DNA from: Desulfobulbaceae bacterium
Lineage (GTDB): Bacteria > Desulfobacterota > Desulfobulbia > Desulfobulbales > Desulfocapsaceae
Assembly: GCA_019163335.1 (NCBI GenBank)
Contig: JAFLKM010000066.1
Location: 1-39,792, forward strand
Length of the DNA: 39,792 bases
Reading direction: 5' to 3'
Under the pieces are notes generated by a model that was not told the DNA's origin, made no database searches, and saw only the letters and a program-made list of their open reading frames with translations. A program made the translations under genes and the position numbers. The first letter of the stretch is position 1. Every line of letters starts with the position of its first letter. Shown piece by piece: positions 18,596 through 28,500 of this stretch.

Positions 18596-21286
18596 ATGAA
18601 ATCGGAGAGTAATCTTGAAAGGGTGTTAAGGGCCGGAGAGTTTGCGGTAACCGGTGAACTGGGACCTCCTAAAAGCGGAAACCCTGAGGTTGTGCGGGAA
18701 AAAGCACGCCTCTTAAAAGGGCATGTCGATGCGGTGAATATCACCGACTGTCAGACGGCCATTGTCCGTATGTCATCCATTGCCGCGGGTGTAATTACCC
18801 AGAGCGAAGGAGTGGAGCCGGTGATCCAGATGACCTGCCGCGACCGGAATCGTATCGGCATGCAGTCGGACATCCTCGGCGCTTCCGCCCTGGGGTTAAA
18901 AAACCTGCTCTGCCTGACCGGTGATCATCAGAAGTTCGGCAATCATCCCGGCTCCAAAGGGGTTTTTGACATGGACTCCATCCAGATGCTCGGCATGGTC
19001 AAGGCCATGCGCGATGAAAAGCGGTTTCAGTGCGGTGAAGAGATCAAGAACAGCGAGCCCCGTCTCTTCCTGGGTGCGGCAGCCAATCCCTTTGCCTATC
19101 CCGTTGAGTACCGGGCCGTCCGTCTGGGGAAAAAGGTGACTGCCGGCGCTGATTTTATCCAGACCCAGATTATCTATAATGTGGGAAAATTCACCCGTTT
19201 CATGGAGATGGTTCGTGATCTGGGTCTTGATGAAAAGGTATTTATTCTGGCAGGTGTCACCCCACCCAAGTCCCTGGGCATGGTTCGCTACATGAAGAGT
19301 TCCGTGCCCGGTATGGATGTGCCAGATGAAATCATCAGGCGGATGAAAGATGCGAAGGATAAGCAGGAAGAAGGGATCAATATCTGTGTCGAGATCATCC
19401 GCCAGGTCAAGGAGATCAAGGGGGTAGCCGGTGTCCATGTCATGGCCATTGAATGGGAAAGCGTGGTGCCGGAGATCTTGAAACGGGCCGGTTTGCTGCC
19501 TCGTCCCGTTGTCTTTGCTGAAAATGCAGCTCAGCCGGTAGTTGCTGTTGAAAAGAGTCAGGAATCAATTCAGATTGAGACTGTGGCGAGTGACACCTTG
19601 CTTGCCAGGGCTCGGGCAGAAGCAGAAGAGATTATTGCAACTGCCCGCAGGGAAGCGGAAGGGCTGTTAGGAAAGGCCAGGATGACGGTACCACCTGTGA
19701 GTGCTGGGCAGGATGCCGTGGTTGAGGCTCCATTAAAAGGAATAACTGCGCCTGTGGGCGGAGAATATGGCATAACTGATGACGCGGGAGAGCATGTGAT
19801 GAATGAAAAAGAGCGTATCATGGCCCTGGAGGCCATGAATCAAGGGCTGAACGCCCTGAAAAAGGCTTACGGCCTGACTGATGAGCAGTTTGCGGCCATT
19901 ACCAGTTTTGCCGGTGTTCAGGCCATTTTGAATCGTGAACCACCAATTGCAGGTGCGCCTGCCGCACCTGCTGCACCAGTCGCGGCACCTGCTGTCAAAG
20001 CGGCGGTTGATACGGCGGCGGAGGATGCAGCAAAGGCGAAGGCCGCCGCTGAAGCGGATGCCCGAATAAAGGCGGAGGGAGAGGCCAAGGCCAAAGCCCA
20101 GGCCCAGGAAGCGGCACAAAAGGCTGCCGGTGAGAAGGCAGCGGCAGAGGCAAAGCTCAAGGCGGAAGCGCAAGCTGCGGCTGCCGCGCAAGCCAAGGCT
20201 GAGGAGCTTGCCAAGGCAAAAGCCGCTGCTGCGGCAGAGGCCAAAGTCAAGCCCGCAGCTCCGGTTACAGTTCCTCCGGTTGCTGGTGATTTAGTTGTTG
20301 CTGCCCTGAGCCTTGAGAAAACAAGTCTTGCTGAGCGTTCCACCAAGGTGGATGAAAAATCCTATAAAGAAAAATATACCGGCGTTATCCGTGAAACAGT
20401 CCTTGGCAATGGCGACCACACCATCACCGTTGGCGGCGCTGCCTCCATGCCCTTCCATCTCTTTGAAGGCAAACATCCCCATAAGTCGCTGATTGCCATG
20501 GATGTTCTTGATGTGCGACCGGATGACTGGCCGGAGACCCTGGCCCGGCATTTTACTGATGTCATGGATAATCCGGTGGCCTGGGCTCAAAAATGCATCA
20601 AGGAGTATGGTGCGGAGGCCATTAATATTTCGCTTGTCTCCACTGATCCCAACGGCATGAATCGTTCTGCCGCTGATGCGGCAAAGATCGCCGCGCAGAT
20701 TATCGAGGCCGTTGAAGTGCCAATCATCGTCTGGGGATGCGGAAATAATGAAAAGGATACCGAGACCCTGCGTGATCTCACATCCGTTATCGGCAACAAG
20801 AAGGTTTGCCTCGCGCCCCTTGAGGATGCCAATTATCGGGCCATCGGCGCCACTGCCATGGCCTTTCAGCATGCCATTGTTGCGGCCTCTCCCATTGATG
20901 TCAACCTGGCCAAGCAGATGAATATCCTGCTCCAGAATCTGGGGGTGTCCCTTGAGACGGTTCTTATGGATCCTTCCGTGGGAGCCCTTGGATATGGGAT
21001 TGAGTACACCTATTCGGTCATGGAGCGCATTCGTATGGCGGCTCTTATTCAGCAGGATGAAAAGCTGCAGGTGCCTATCATCTGTAATCTTGGCCGCGAG
21101 GTGTGGAAGTCCAAGGAGACCAAGCTTCCTTCCGACGCCATGATTGGTGACCAGGAGAAGCGCGGAATCATGATGGAGGCCCTGACTGCAAGCTGTATGC
21201 TGCTGGCCGGCGGTGAGGTGCTGATCATGCGTCATCCCAAGGCGGTGGCCATGACCAAGGCATTGATCAACGGCTTGATGGATTGA
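18596..21286 (+). CDS. MetF-AcsD fusion (methylene-THF reductase + CFeSP small subunit)
   Basis: This 896-residue protein joins two enzymes. Residues 1 to about 310 are a methylene-tetrahydrofolate reductase of the acetogen type (FAVTGELGPPKSGNP, QMTCRDRNRIGMQSDILGA, LCLTGDHQKFGNHPGSKG, ADFIQTQIIYNVGKF). Residues about 586-896 are the small subunit of the corrinoid iron-sulfur protein (GNGDHTITVGGAASMPFHLF, DVLDVRPDDWPETLARHF, NISLVSTDPNG, EVLIMRHPKAVAM). Between them are a short coiled coil (about 333-363), a small helical segment (402-452) and a long Ala/Lys/Glu-rich helix (about 453-575). An internal ATG at 19799 has GGGAG 8 bases upstream and could also yield a separate 495-residue AcsD form. 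GGAGGAG precedes the main ATG. No break in frame is seen. Confidence 0.93.
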   Translation: MKSESNLERVLRAGEFAVTGELGPPKSGNPEVVREKARLLKGHVDAVNITDCQTAIVRMSSIAAGVITQSEGVEPVIQMTCRDRNRIGMQSDILGASALGLKNLLCLTGDHQKFGNHPGSKGVFDMDSIQMLGMVKAMRDEKRFQCGEEIKNSEPRLFLGAAANPFAYPVEYRAVRLGKKVTAGADFIQTQIIYNVGKFTRFMEMVRDLGLDEKVFILAGVTPPKSLGMVRYMKSSVPGMDVPDEIIRRMKDAKDKQEEGINICVEIIRQVKEIKGVAGVHVMAIEWESVVPEILKRAGLLPRPVVFAENAAQPVVAVEKSQESIQIETVASDTLLARARAEAEEIIATARREAEGLLGKARMTVPPVSAGQDAVVEAPLKGITAPVGGEYGITDDAGEHVMNEKERIMALEAMNQGLNALKKAYGLTDEQFAAITSFAGVQAILNREPPIAGAPAAPAAPVAAPAVKAAVDTAAEDAAKAKAAAEADARIKAEGEAKAKAQAQEAAQKAAGEKAAAEAKLKAEAQAAAAAQAKAEELAKAKAAAAAEAKVKPAAPVTVPPVAGDLVVAALSLEKTSLAERSTKVDEKSYKEKYTGVIRETVLGNGDHTITVGGAASMPFHLFEGKHPHKSLIAMDVLDVRPDDWPETLARHFTDVMDNPVAWAQKCIKEYGAEAINISLVSTDPNGMNRSAADAAKIAAQIIEAVEVPIIVWGCGNNEKDTETLRDLTSVIGNKKVCLAPLEDANYRAIGATAMAFQHAIVAASPIDVNLAKQMNILLQNLGVSLETVLMDPSVGALGYGIEYTYSVMERIRMAALIQQDEKLQVPIICNLGREVWKSKETKLPSDAMIGDQEKRGIMMEALTASCMLLAGGEVLIMRHPKAVAMTKALINGLMD

Positions 21287-21386
21287 GAGTTCCTAGCAGG
21301 GCAGCCTTCAAATCTGTCCTCAATAGACTGAAGAGAGTTGAACGGCTGACTGGATACCAGGGATATAAATAAAGGGAGTTTAGATT

Positions 21387-23591
21387 ATGTCAAAGATCAT
21401 CTGTTCCGCTGCCATCCGTGGGGCTCGGAAAATAATAGATATGGCCGAGGAGAGCTATGCAGAGGCGCTGAAGAAATATGGCGCTGATCATGAGGTCGCC
21501 TTTCCCAATACCGCTTATTATCTGCCGGTCATCTACAGTATGCTGGGCGCCAAGGTCGCAAAGCTGGGTGATATGAAAGACATCTTTGCAGAATGCCAAA
21601 AGCTGATGCCGCCGGTGGTCACCGAGGACATCTGGCTGCCGTATCTGGCGCCGGCCCTCGATGCCGGTATGGCCACTTTTTTTGCCGAGGAGATGTACGA
21701 GGCCATCCGGTATCTGAATCAACCCAACTATTATACCAAGACCGAAGATCCCACCGCCGAGAATATCTGGCTGGGTGCTGCGGACGATGTTGTTTTCCGT
21801 AAACGCGGGGTTGAGTTTGTTGACGGCACGGCCCCTGGGTTTGCAGCGATCATGGGAACGCCTGCGGATAAAGATGTAGCCTCCAGGATTGCCCTTGAGC
21901 TGCAGGAGAAAAATCTTTATATCTTCATGCACGATCAGACAAATGGCCTGAGCATGCCTGACTTGTTGGTCCAGAACAATGTGCAGGTGGGTTGGAATAC
22001 CCGGCTGGTGCCCTTTGGCCAGAGTTATACCTCGGCGGTGTTTGCCATCGGTTTTGCCTGTCGCGTGGCCCTCGCCTTTGGCGGGATCAAGCCCGGAGAC
22101 TACAAGGGCAATCTGATCTATAACAAGGATCGGACCTTTGCTTTTGTCATGGCCTTTGGCCCGGTCAGTGATGAGTGGTACGCCAATGCCGCCGGCGCCA
22201 TTAACTGGGGCTTTCCCACCATTTCCGATTATGATATCCCCGAGGTGCTGCCCACCGGTATCTGCACCTACGAGCATGTGGTTTCCAACATCCCTCATAA
22301 CGAGATCGTCCAGAAGGCCATTGAGGTACGCGGCCTGAAGGTCAGTATCACCAAGATTGATATTCCCATGGCCTTTGGCCCCGCCTTTGAGGGCGAGCGG
22401 GTGCGCAAGGATGAGCTGTTTATGGAATGCGGCGGCGGCCGGACTCCAGGTGTTGAGGTGCTGATTTCCAAGGGCATGGATGAAGTCGAAGACGGCCTTG
22501 TCACCCTGGAAGGGCCTGATATCTGCGATATTAAACAAGGTCAGAATCTGCCTCTGGGCATTCTTGTTGAGGTGGCCGGACGGCAGATGCAGTCTGATTT
22601 TGAGCCGATTTTAGAGCGGCAGTTCCATCATCTGACCAACTATATCCAGGGCATCATGCACATGGGTCAGCGTAATATCATGTGGGTTCGCATCGGCAAG
22701 GCCGCGGTTGAGAAGGGATTTTCCTTCAAGCATATCGGCAAGGTTCTCCATGGTAAGCTGCATCAGGAGTTCGGTGCCATTCTGGACAAGATTCAGGTGA
22801 AGCTTTTCACCGTTGAAGACAAGGTGCGTGAGGTCATGGCCCTGGCCTCTTCGGTGTACACCGAGCGGGATCTACGACTGGGCTCCATGACCGATGAGAC
22901 CGAGGATGTCTTTTATTCCTGTACCCTCTGCCAGTCTTTTGCCCCCAGCCATGTCTGCGTCATCACCCCGGAGCGTATCGGCATGTGCGGCGCCTATAAC
23001 TGGCTGGATGGCAAGGCCTCCTATCAGATTAACCCCACCGGCCCCAACCAGCCCATTGAGAAGGGGGAGTGTACCGACCCTGACAACGGCTATTATGTGG
23101 GCATCAATGAGTTCGTCAATCAGGCCTCCCGGGGAGCGGTTCCCGAGGTCAGCTGCTACTCCCTGATGAACAACCCGATGACCGCCTGCGGCTGCTTTGA
23201 GGCCATCGCCGCCATGCTGCCCACATGCAACGGGATCATGGTGGTGAATCGGGATTTCTTAGGGATGACCCCGTCCGGGATGAAGTTCACCAGCCTTGCC
23301 GGTATGGCCGGCGGCGGCATGCAGACCCCGGGGTTCATGGGAGTGAGTAAACACTATATGACCAGCAAGAAGCTGTTCAAGGCCGAGGGTGGACTCAAAC
23401 GTGTGGTGTGGATGCCCAAGATGCTCAAGGAAGAGATCAGTGAAAAGTTGAAAGAGGTGTGTAAGGACATCGGCATGCCGGAGTTGTATGATATGATTGC
23501 CACTGAGGAACAAGGAACCACCGAAGAAGACATCCTCAAGTTCCTCAAGGAGAAAGGACACCCGGCGCTGGAGATGGAGACTGCTGTTTAG
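21387..23591 (+). CDS. acsB: Acetyl-CoA synthase (CODH/ACS alpha subunit)
   Basis: The 734-residue enzyme joins methyl (from the corrinoid protein), CO and CoA into acetyl-CoA. The length is that of full bacterial AcsB including the N-terminal CODH-contact domain, unlike the shorter archaeal CdhC. A-cluster ligands are all present with the spacing of the Moorella enzyme: C512, C515, C524 and C534 (CTLCQSFAPSHVC... GMCGAYNW) and the nickel-binding C601-G602-C603 motif (TACGCFEAI). An AAAGGGAG site precedes the ATG. It follows the metF-acsD fusion by 100 bp. The gene is followed by a 324-bp structured spacer. Confidence 0.97.
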   Translation: MSKIICSAAIRGARKIIDMAEESYAEALKKYGADHEVAFPNTAYYLPVIYSMLGAKVAKLGDMKDIFAECQKLMPPVVTEDIWLPYLAPALDAGMATFFAEEMYEAIRYLNQPNYYTKTEDPTAENIWLGAADDVVFRKRGVEFVDGTAPGFAAIMGTPADKDVASRIALELQEKNLYIFMHDQTNGLSMPDLLVQNNVQVGWNTRLVPFGQSYTSAVFAIGFACRVALAFGGIKPGDYKGNLIYNKDRTFAFVMAFGPVSDEWYANAAGAINWGFPTISDYDIPEVLPTGICTYEHVVSNIPHNEIVQKAIEVRGLKVSITKIDIPMAFGPAFEGERVRKDELFMECGGGRTPGVEVLISKGMDEVEDGLVTLEGPDICDIKQGQNLPLGILVEVAGRQMQSDFEPILERQFHHLTNYIQGIMHMGQRNIMWVRIGKAAVEKGFSFKHIGKVLHGKLHQEFGAILDKIQVKLFTVEDKVREVMALASSVYTERDLRLGSMTDETEDVFYSCTLCQSFAPSHVCVITPERIGMCGAYNWLDGKASYQINPTGPNQPIEKGECTDPDNGYYVGINEFVNQASRGAVPEVSCYSLMNNPMTACGCFEAIAAMLPTCNGIMVVNRDFLGMTPSGMKFTSLAGMAGGGMQTPGFMGVSKHYMTSKKLFKAEGGLKRVVWMPKMLKEEISEKLKEVCKDIGMPELYDMIATEEQGTTEEDILKFLKEKGHPALEMETAV

Positions 23592-23647
23592 AGTCCGTTA
23601 TGAAGGCATGCAAGGTCTTTTCCTTGCATGCCTTCATCTACGGACTC
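23591..23647 (+). promoter_or_regulatory. Large hairpin 1, acsB-acsC spacer
   Basis: Immediately after the acsB stop, 23591-23598 pairs with 23640-23647 (8 bp) and 23601-23615 pairs with 23622-23636 (15 bp, perfect), with a small internal loop and a six-base apical loop TCTTTT. It has no T-run behind it, so it is not a typical terminator. It may protect the acsB message end or mark an RNA processing site that sets AcsB:AcsC ratios. The role is inferred. Confidence 0.6.
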
Positions 23648-23651
23648 TTAT

Positions 23652-23698
23652 GCCGCTTCAAGGAACAGCCACTCTTTCCGGGCTGTTCCTTGAGCGGC
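23652..23698 (+). promoter_or_regulatory. Large hairpin 2, acsB-acsC spacer
   Basis: Four bases after hairpin 1, GCCGCT (23652-23657) and the 12 bases 23659-23670 pair with 23681-23692 and AGCGGC (23693-23698). This makes an 18-bp stem with one bulged T and a 10-base loop. No T-run follows. Together with hairpin 1 it forms a tandem structure inside the operon. Confidence 0.6.
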
Positions 23699-23726
23699 GT
23701 GTACCCCTAAAAACAGCTCCAGAATT

Positions 23727-23784
23727 AAGAATTCGGAAAAACTCAGAACTCTAAGAAGAATTCGGAAAAACTCAGAATTCTAAG
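23727..23784 (+). repeat. Tandem 29-bp repeat (two copies) with AGAAGTC tail
   Basis: Copies 23727-23755 and 23756-23784 are directly adjacent and differ at one base (C at 23749, T at 23778). Each begins AAGAATTCGGAAAAACTCAG. They run into a purine-rich stretch of short AGAAGTC/AGAAGCTC units up to about 23825. The array is non-coding and lies between hairpin 2 and the acsC ribosome binding site. Confidence 0.85.
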
Positions 23785-23915
23785 CTCAGAAGAAAGAAGT
23801 CAGAAGTCAGAAGCTCAGAAGCTAAAATAAAAAAAGACAGAAATAACAAGGCAGAGGGGAGAGAACAGAGCTCTTTGTCTTTTGTTCTTACGTAGATATT
23901 ACTGGAGGATATATC

Positions 23916-25271
23916 ATGGCATTAACCGGCATTCAAATTCTTAAGATGCTGCCGAAAAAGAACTGCGGCGAATGTGGCATTCCCACCTGTCTGGCCTTTG
24001 CCATGAAGGTGGCGGCCGGTCAAATGGAGATAGACGCCTGTCCTTACGTCAGTGAAGAGGCCAAGGCGACCATTGGTGAGGCCTCAGCCCCTCCTATCCG
24101 GACTCTGAAGCTTGGGAATGCTGAGAATGCCTTTGTCGTGGGCGGGGAGACCTGCATGTTCCGCCATGAAAAACGGTTTGTCAACCCAACAGGGATTGCG
24201 GTGCTGGTGACAACGGATATGGATGACGCCGCCATCAGCGGGCGTATTGAGCGATTTAACCAACTGGAGTACGAGCGGGTTGGGGTGATCATGAAGGCCG
24301 AACTCATTGCCGTCAAGGACAGTAAAAATGACGAGGGTTCTTTTGTTGCCCTGGTGCAGAGGGTGTTGGACGGTTCTGCCCGAGCCGGCCTGATCCTGAT
24401 GAGTGACATTCCTGCCCATCTGGCTGCTGCCGCGAAGCTCTGTGGGACTCGTATCCCCCTGCTTTACGGGGCAACAGCAGAGAATGCGGCTGCCATGGCC
24501 CAGGTGGCCAAGGACTGTTCTGCGCCTCTTGCGGTGAAGGGAAGCAATCTCGATAATTGCATCGATGTGACCAATACCTTGCTGACCGCAGGCCTGAAGG
24601 ATCTGGCCATTGACACCGGTGCCCGGACCATGCGCTCTGCCTTTGAAGATAATGTGGTGGCCAGAAGATCGGCGGTCAAGGCCAAGTTCAAACCCCTTGG
24701 ATTCCCTACTCTGACTTTTCCCTGCGAGATGTCCGACGATCCGATGATGGAGGCGATGATTGCCTCGGTGCTTATTGCCAAGTATGCAGGGATCATCGTC
24801 CTGTCAGATCTCCAGGGGGATATTCTCTTCCCGCTGCTGCTCGAGCGGATGAATTTGTATACCGATCCCCAGCGGCCCATGGTGGTCTCTGAGGATGTGT
24901 ATCCCCTGACTGGTCCAGGTGAGGATTCACCGGTGGTCATTACCTGTAATTTCTCACTCACCTATTTTATTGTCTCCGGTGAGATCGAGGGGTCCAAGGT
25001 GCCCACTTGGCTGCTGATCAAAGACACCGAGGGCCTGTCGGTTCTGACTGCCTGGGCTGCCGGTAAGTTCGGCGCTGATATGATCGCCCAGTTTGTGAAA
25101 AAGAGCGGGATTGAAGAGAAGGTGAAACACCGTGACCTGATTATCCCCGGCTATCTGGCCTCTCTGAAGGGTGAGCTGGAAGAGGAATTGCCGGCCTGGA
25201 CGATTACTATCGGGCCAAGGGAAGCCGGACATCTTCCGGTCTTTCTGAAAGAGTGGAAGCCCTCGAAATAA
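23916..25271 (+). CDS. acsC: Corrinoid iron-sulfur protein large subunit
   Basis: The 451-residue subunit carries the cobalamin that receives the methyl group from methyl-THF and hands it to AcsB. The N-terminal 4Fe-4S motif is C17, C20, C25 and C42 (NCGECGIPTC... DAC), as in Moorella AcsC. The following TIM-barrel region has VGGETCMFRHEKRFVNP and the cobalamin-binding C-terminal part ends ITIGPREAGHLPVFLKEW. It pairs with the AcsD domain of the metF-acsD fusion. CTGGAGG lies 10 bases before the ATG. A separate acsE methyltransferase gene, which would normally be near, is not in the window. Confidence 0.96.
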   Translation: MALTGIQILKMLPKKNCGECGIPTCLAFAMKVAAGQMEIDACPYVSEEAKATIGEASAPPIRTLKLGNAENAFVVGGETCMFRHEKRFVNPTGIAVLVTTDMDDAAISGRIERFNQLEYERVGVIMKAELIAVKDSKNDEGSFVALVQRVLDGSARAGLILMSDIPAHLAAAAKLCGTRIPLLYGATAENAAAMAQVAKDCSAPLAVKGSNLDNCIDVTNTLLTAGLKDLAIDTGARTMRSAFEDNVVARRSAVKAKFKPLGFPTLTFPCEMSDDPMMEAMIASVLIAKYAGIIVLSDLQGDILFPLLLERMNLYTDPQRPMVVSEDVYPLTGPGEDSPVVITCNFSLTYFIVSGEIEGSKVPTWLLIKDTEGLSVLTAWAAGKFGADMIAQFVKKSGIEEKVKHRDLIIPGYLASLKGELEEELPAWTITIGPREAGHLPVFLKEWKPSK

Positions 25272-25522
25272 CCCTGCATGGCTGAGCCAGTTCGCTCAGC
25301 CATCCGCCATGCAAAAAAAGCATGGAAGTCCATTTTTTATCGCGGTGCAGTGAAGGCTGAGGCGGGACTTTTAAGAACAGTAATACACGATATTTCTCGG
25401 GCTGTACAAGTCCGGGTGTACCAGATTGATAGGGTTGTGGAGATCAGGAGAACGGATTTTTTTCGGTAGATCCTCCTGTTCAGGCTGGACAAGAATAATT
25501 CTTCCCACAAAAAAATCTGAGA
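25272..25522 (+). promoter_or_regulatory. acsC-fdh spacer with alternative hairpins
   Basis: A 10-bp perfect stem (25278-25287 with 25294-25303, loop CAGTTC) follows acsC. Overlapping it in an alternative pairing, GCCATGC at 25306-25312 can pair with upstream GCATGGC, or CCATGC (25307-25312) with GCATGG (25320-25325) across an A7 loop. The mutually exclusive stems resemble an attenuator-like arrangement, but there is no T-run. No gene is visible here. Confidence 0.4.
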
Positions 25523-28500
25523 ATGACTACGCTAACCGTGACCATTAATGGCGCCGAAATCGTGGCGGAGGCCGGGCTTACCATTCTGGAGCTTGCCGGA
25601 CGATCGGATATCCATATCCCCACCTTGTGTTATGTGCCGGGGAAGCCTGCTGATACCCCATGCCTGATGTGTATGGTTGAGATCGAAGGACAGGAGCAGC
25701 TGATCCGCGCCTGTGTTGGTCTGGCTAAGGACGGGATGGTGATATCCACGGAATCCGCGAAGGTTGTGGCCCATCGTATTGAGCGCCTGTCGATTCTTGC
25801 CGAGACCCATTTTGGTGACTGCAAGGCCCCGTGCAACCTTACCTGTCCCGGACAGATCAATGTCCAGGGCTATATTGCCCATGTGGCCAAGGGTCAGTAT
25901 GAAGAGGCCCTGCGTCTGGTCATGGAGCGCAACCCGCTGCCTTTTTCGGTGGGGCGGGTCTGTCCTCGTTTCTGTGAAACCCGCTGTCGCCGAATTCTGG
26001 TGGATGATCCGGTCTCCATTAACCATCTGAAGCGTTTTGTCGCTGACTGGTGCATGAACCATGAGATTGATCTGGAAATTCCTAAAGAGGATCCCACTGG
26101 AAAACGAATCGCTGTCATCGGCGGCGGCCCCTCCGGGCTGACTGCCGCTCATTTCCTCACTAAAAAAGGGCATGATGTCACCATCTTTGAGGCCTCTCCC
26201 ATGCTGGGCGGGGCTCTACGGTATGGTTTTCTCGAATATCGAATCCCCAGAGATGTGTTGAACTACGAGATCAACACCATTCTGCGTCAAGGCGTTTCGG
26301 TTAAGCTCAGTCAGAAGTGGGGAAAGAATTTCACCTTGCAATCCCTGAAGGATCAGGGCTTTGCCGCCATTTATATTGCCACTGGGGCGGGGGTTGATGT
26401 TCCCCTTGAGGTGCCGGGAACGGTCAACCCCTACACCCATACAGCGATGCAATATCTGCACCGTATGGCGGAGGGGAAACGGCCGGACATGGGACGCCGG
26501 GCTGCGGTTATCGGCGGCAATAATATTGCCATGGAAGTGGCGCGCACCCTGATCAGGCAGGGAGTGGCCGAGGTGACGGTTATTTATCCCCGCTCCCGGG
26601 TGGAAATGCCGGCCCATCAGCGGAATATCCGGGAGGCGGAAAAAGAAGGGGTGCAGTTTCTGCTCATGGCCTCCCCAGTGGAGATCTGTGATGCCGCTAA
26701 CCAGGGCGCCAGGCTGAAACTGGAATTGATCAGAATGAAACTCGGTGAGCCGGACGCCAAAGGGGTCAGACATCCCGAGCCCATTCCCGGTTCGGTAAAT
26801 ACCCTGCCGGTGGATTCCATTGTTACCTCCCTTGGTCAGACCACAGTGGGGGAAAAATTTAACGGTGGACCCCTGGAAAAATCCATTGCCATTACCATCA
26901 ATAAGACCATTGATGCCAACGTGCGCTCGTCGCAGACGAATATTGAAGGTGTTTTTGCCGGTGGAGATGCGGTCAGCGGGCCAAGATCGGTTATCCAGGC
27001 CGTTGTTTCCGCCCGTCGAGCCGCTGATAATATCCATGCCTATGTCATGGGCCGGGAAAAAGAAGAGGCTGAAAGTCGGTTTAATTTTACCCGCGGCAAG
27101 GGCTTTGATGACGTTGATATGAAAAACTTTGACGGCATCCATCTCAAGCTTCGGGAAAAGATGCCCACCCGGCCGCCTGAAATATGCAGCCAGGACTTTG
27201 ATGAGGTGAAGCTCGGATTTACCGAGAAAATGGCCAGGAATGAGGCGGAAAGATGCCTCTCCTGCGGTTGTACCGCCTATGATCGCTGTCAGTTAAAGGA
27301 TCTGGCCATTCAGTATAATCTGAACCTCAATAAGACAGGCATGGGAACCAAGCCGGTTTATGCCAAGGATTATTCCCATCCCGTCATTATCGTTGATAAG
27401 AATAAATGTATCTTCTGTGGCCGTTGTGAGCGGGTCTGTGAATATGAGGCCATCGAACTTGGCGCAACGGGCTTTGATGACAAGGAACGTCCGGTAGGGC
27501 TGTACCTGCGATTCAACGACAATTGTGTCTCCTGCGGTAAATGCGTCGATAACTGCTCCACCGGGGCCTTGAACAAGAAGGCCCAGATCATCCCTATCCA
27601 CAGCGAGCCGGTGCAGGATGTCCGCACCACCTGTCCCTATTGTGGAGCAGGCTGTCAAATCATTCTCAGGGTGAAGGGCTCCACGATAATCGAGGTGACA
27701 GCCGATCCGAAGCAGGCCCCTAATTATGGTGCCTTGTGTGTGAAAGGACGTTTTGCCCATGAGTTTATCCAGCACAAGGCACGGCTCACCAAGCCCTTGA
27801 TCCGGAAAAACGGTATGCTGGTTGAGACCAGTTGGGATGAGGCGCTGGATTTTACGGCCAAAAAACTGTTTGATCTGAAGGCCATGTATGGGCCGGATTC
27901 CATTGCCGGATTCAGCTGCGCCCGGGCCACCAATGAAGAGAACTTCCTCATGCAGAAGTTCATGAGGACCTCCATCGGCACCAATAATATCGACCATTGT
28001 GCCCGTCTCTGACACGCTCCCACTGTGGCCAGTCTGGCCCTTTCATTCGGTAGCGGCGCAATGACCAACTCCATCGCGGACGCACAAGAATCTGATGTGA
28101 TCATGCTGATCGGCTCCAATGCCGACACCAGTCATCCCACCATCGGTCTTCGCATTCATCAGGCAAAAGAAAACGGTGCGCAACTGCTGGTGATAGATCC
28201 CCGGCGCACCGCCTTTGCCGACGAGGCCGACCTCTGGCTGCAACCCAATCCCGGCAGCGATGTGGCCTTGCTCAACGGCATTGTGCATGTGATCCTCGAG
28301 GAGGATCTCTGGGACAGGACCTTTGTTGAAGAACGGACCGAGAACTTTGAGGAGCTGGAGATTGTAACCGCCAAATATACCCCTGCCTATGTTGAGCAGA
28401 TCACAGGAATCCCTGAGTCCCAGCTCCGCGAGGCTGCCCGTCTCTATGCCTCACCCGGCCAGAGATGTGCCATTTACTACGGGATGGGGCTTGCCCATCA

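Noticed and set aside
21390-22538. 382-codon open frame on the minus strand
   Set aside because: It is antisense to acsB, with no family motifs. Long antisense frames are common in GC-rich coding DNA.
23727-23825. CRISPR-like repeats
   Set aside because: The 29-bp units are directly adjacent with no spacers and no cas genes nearby.
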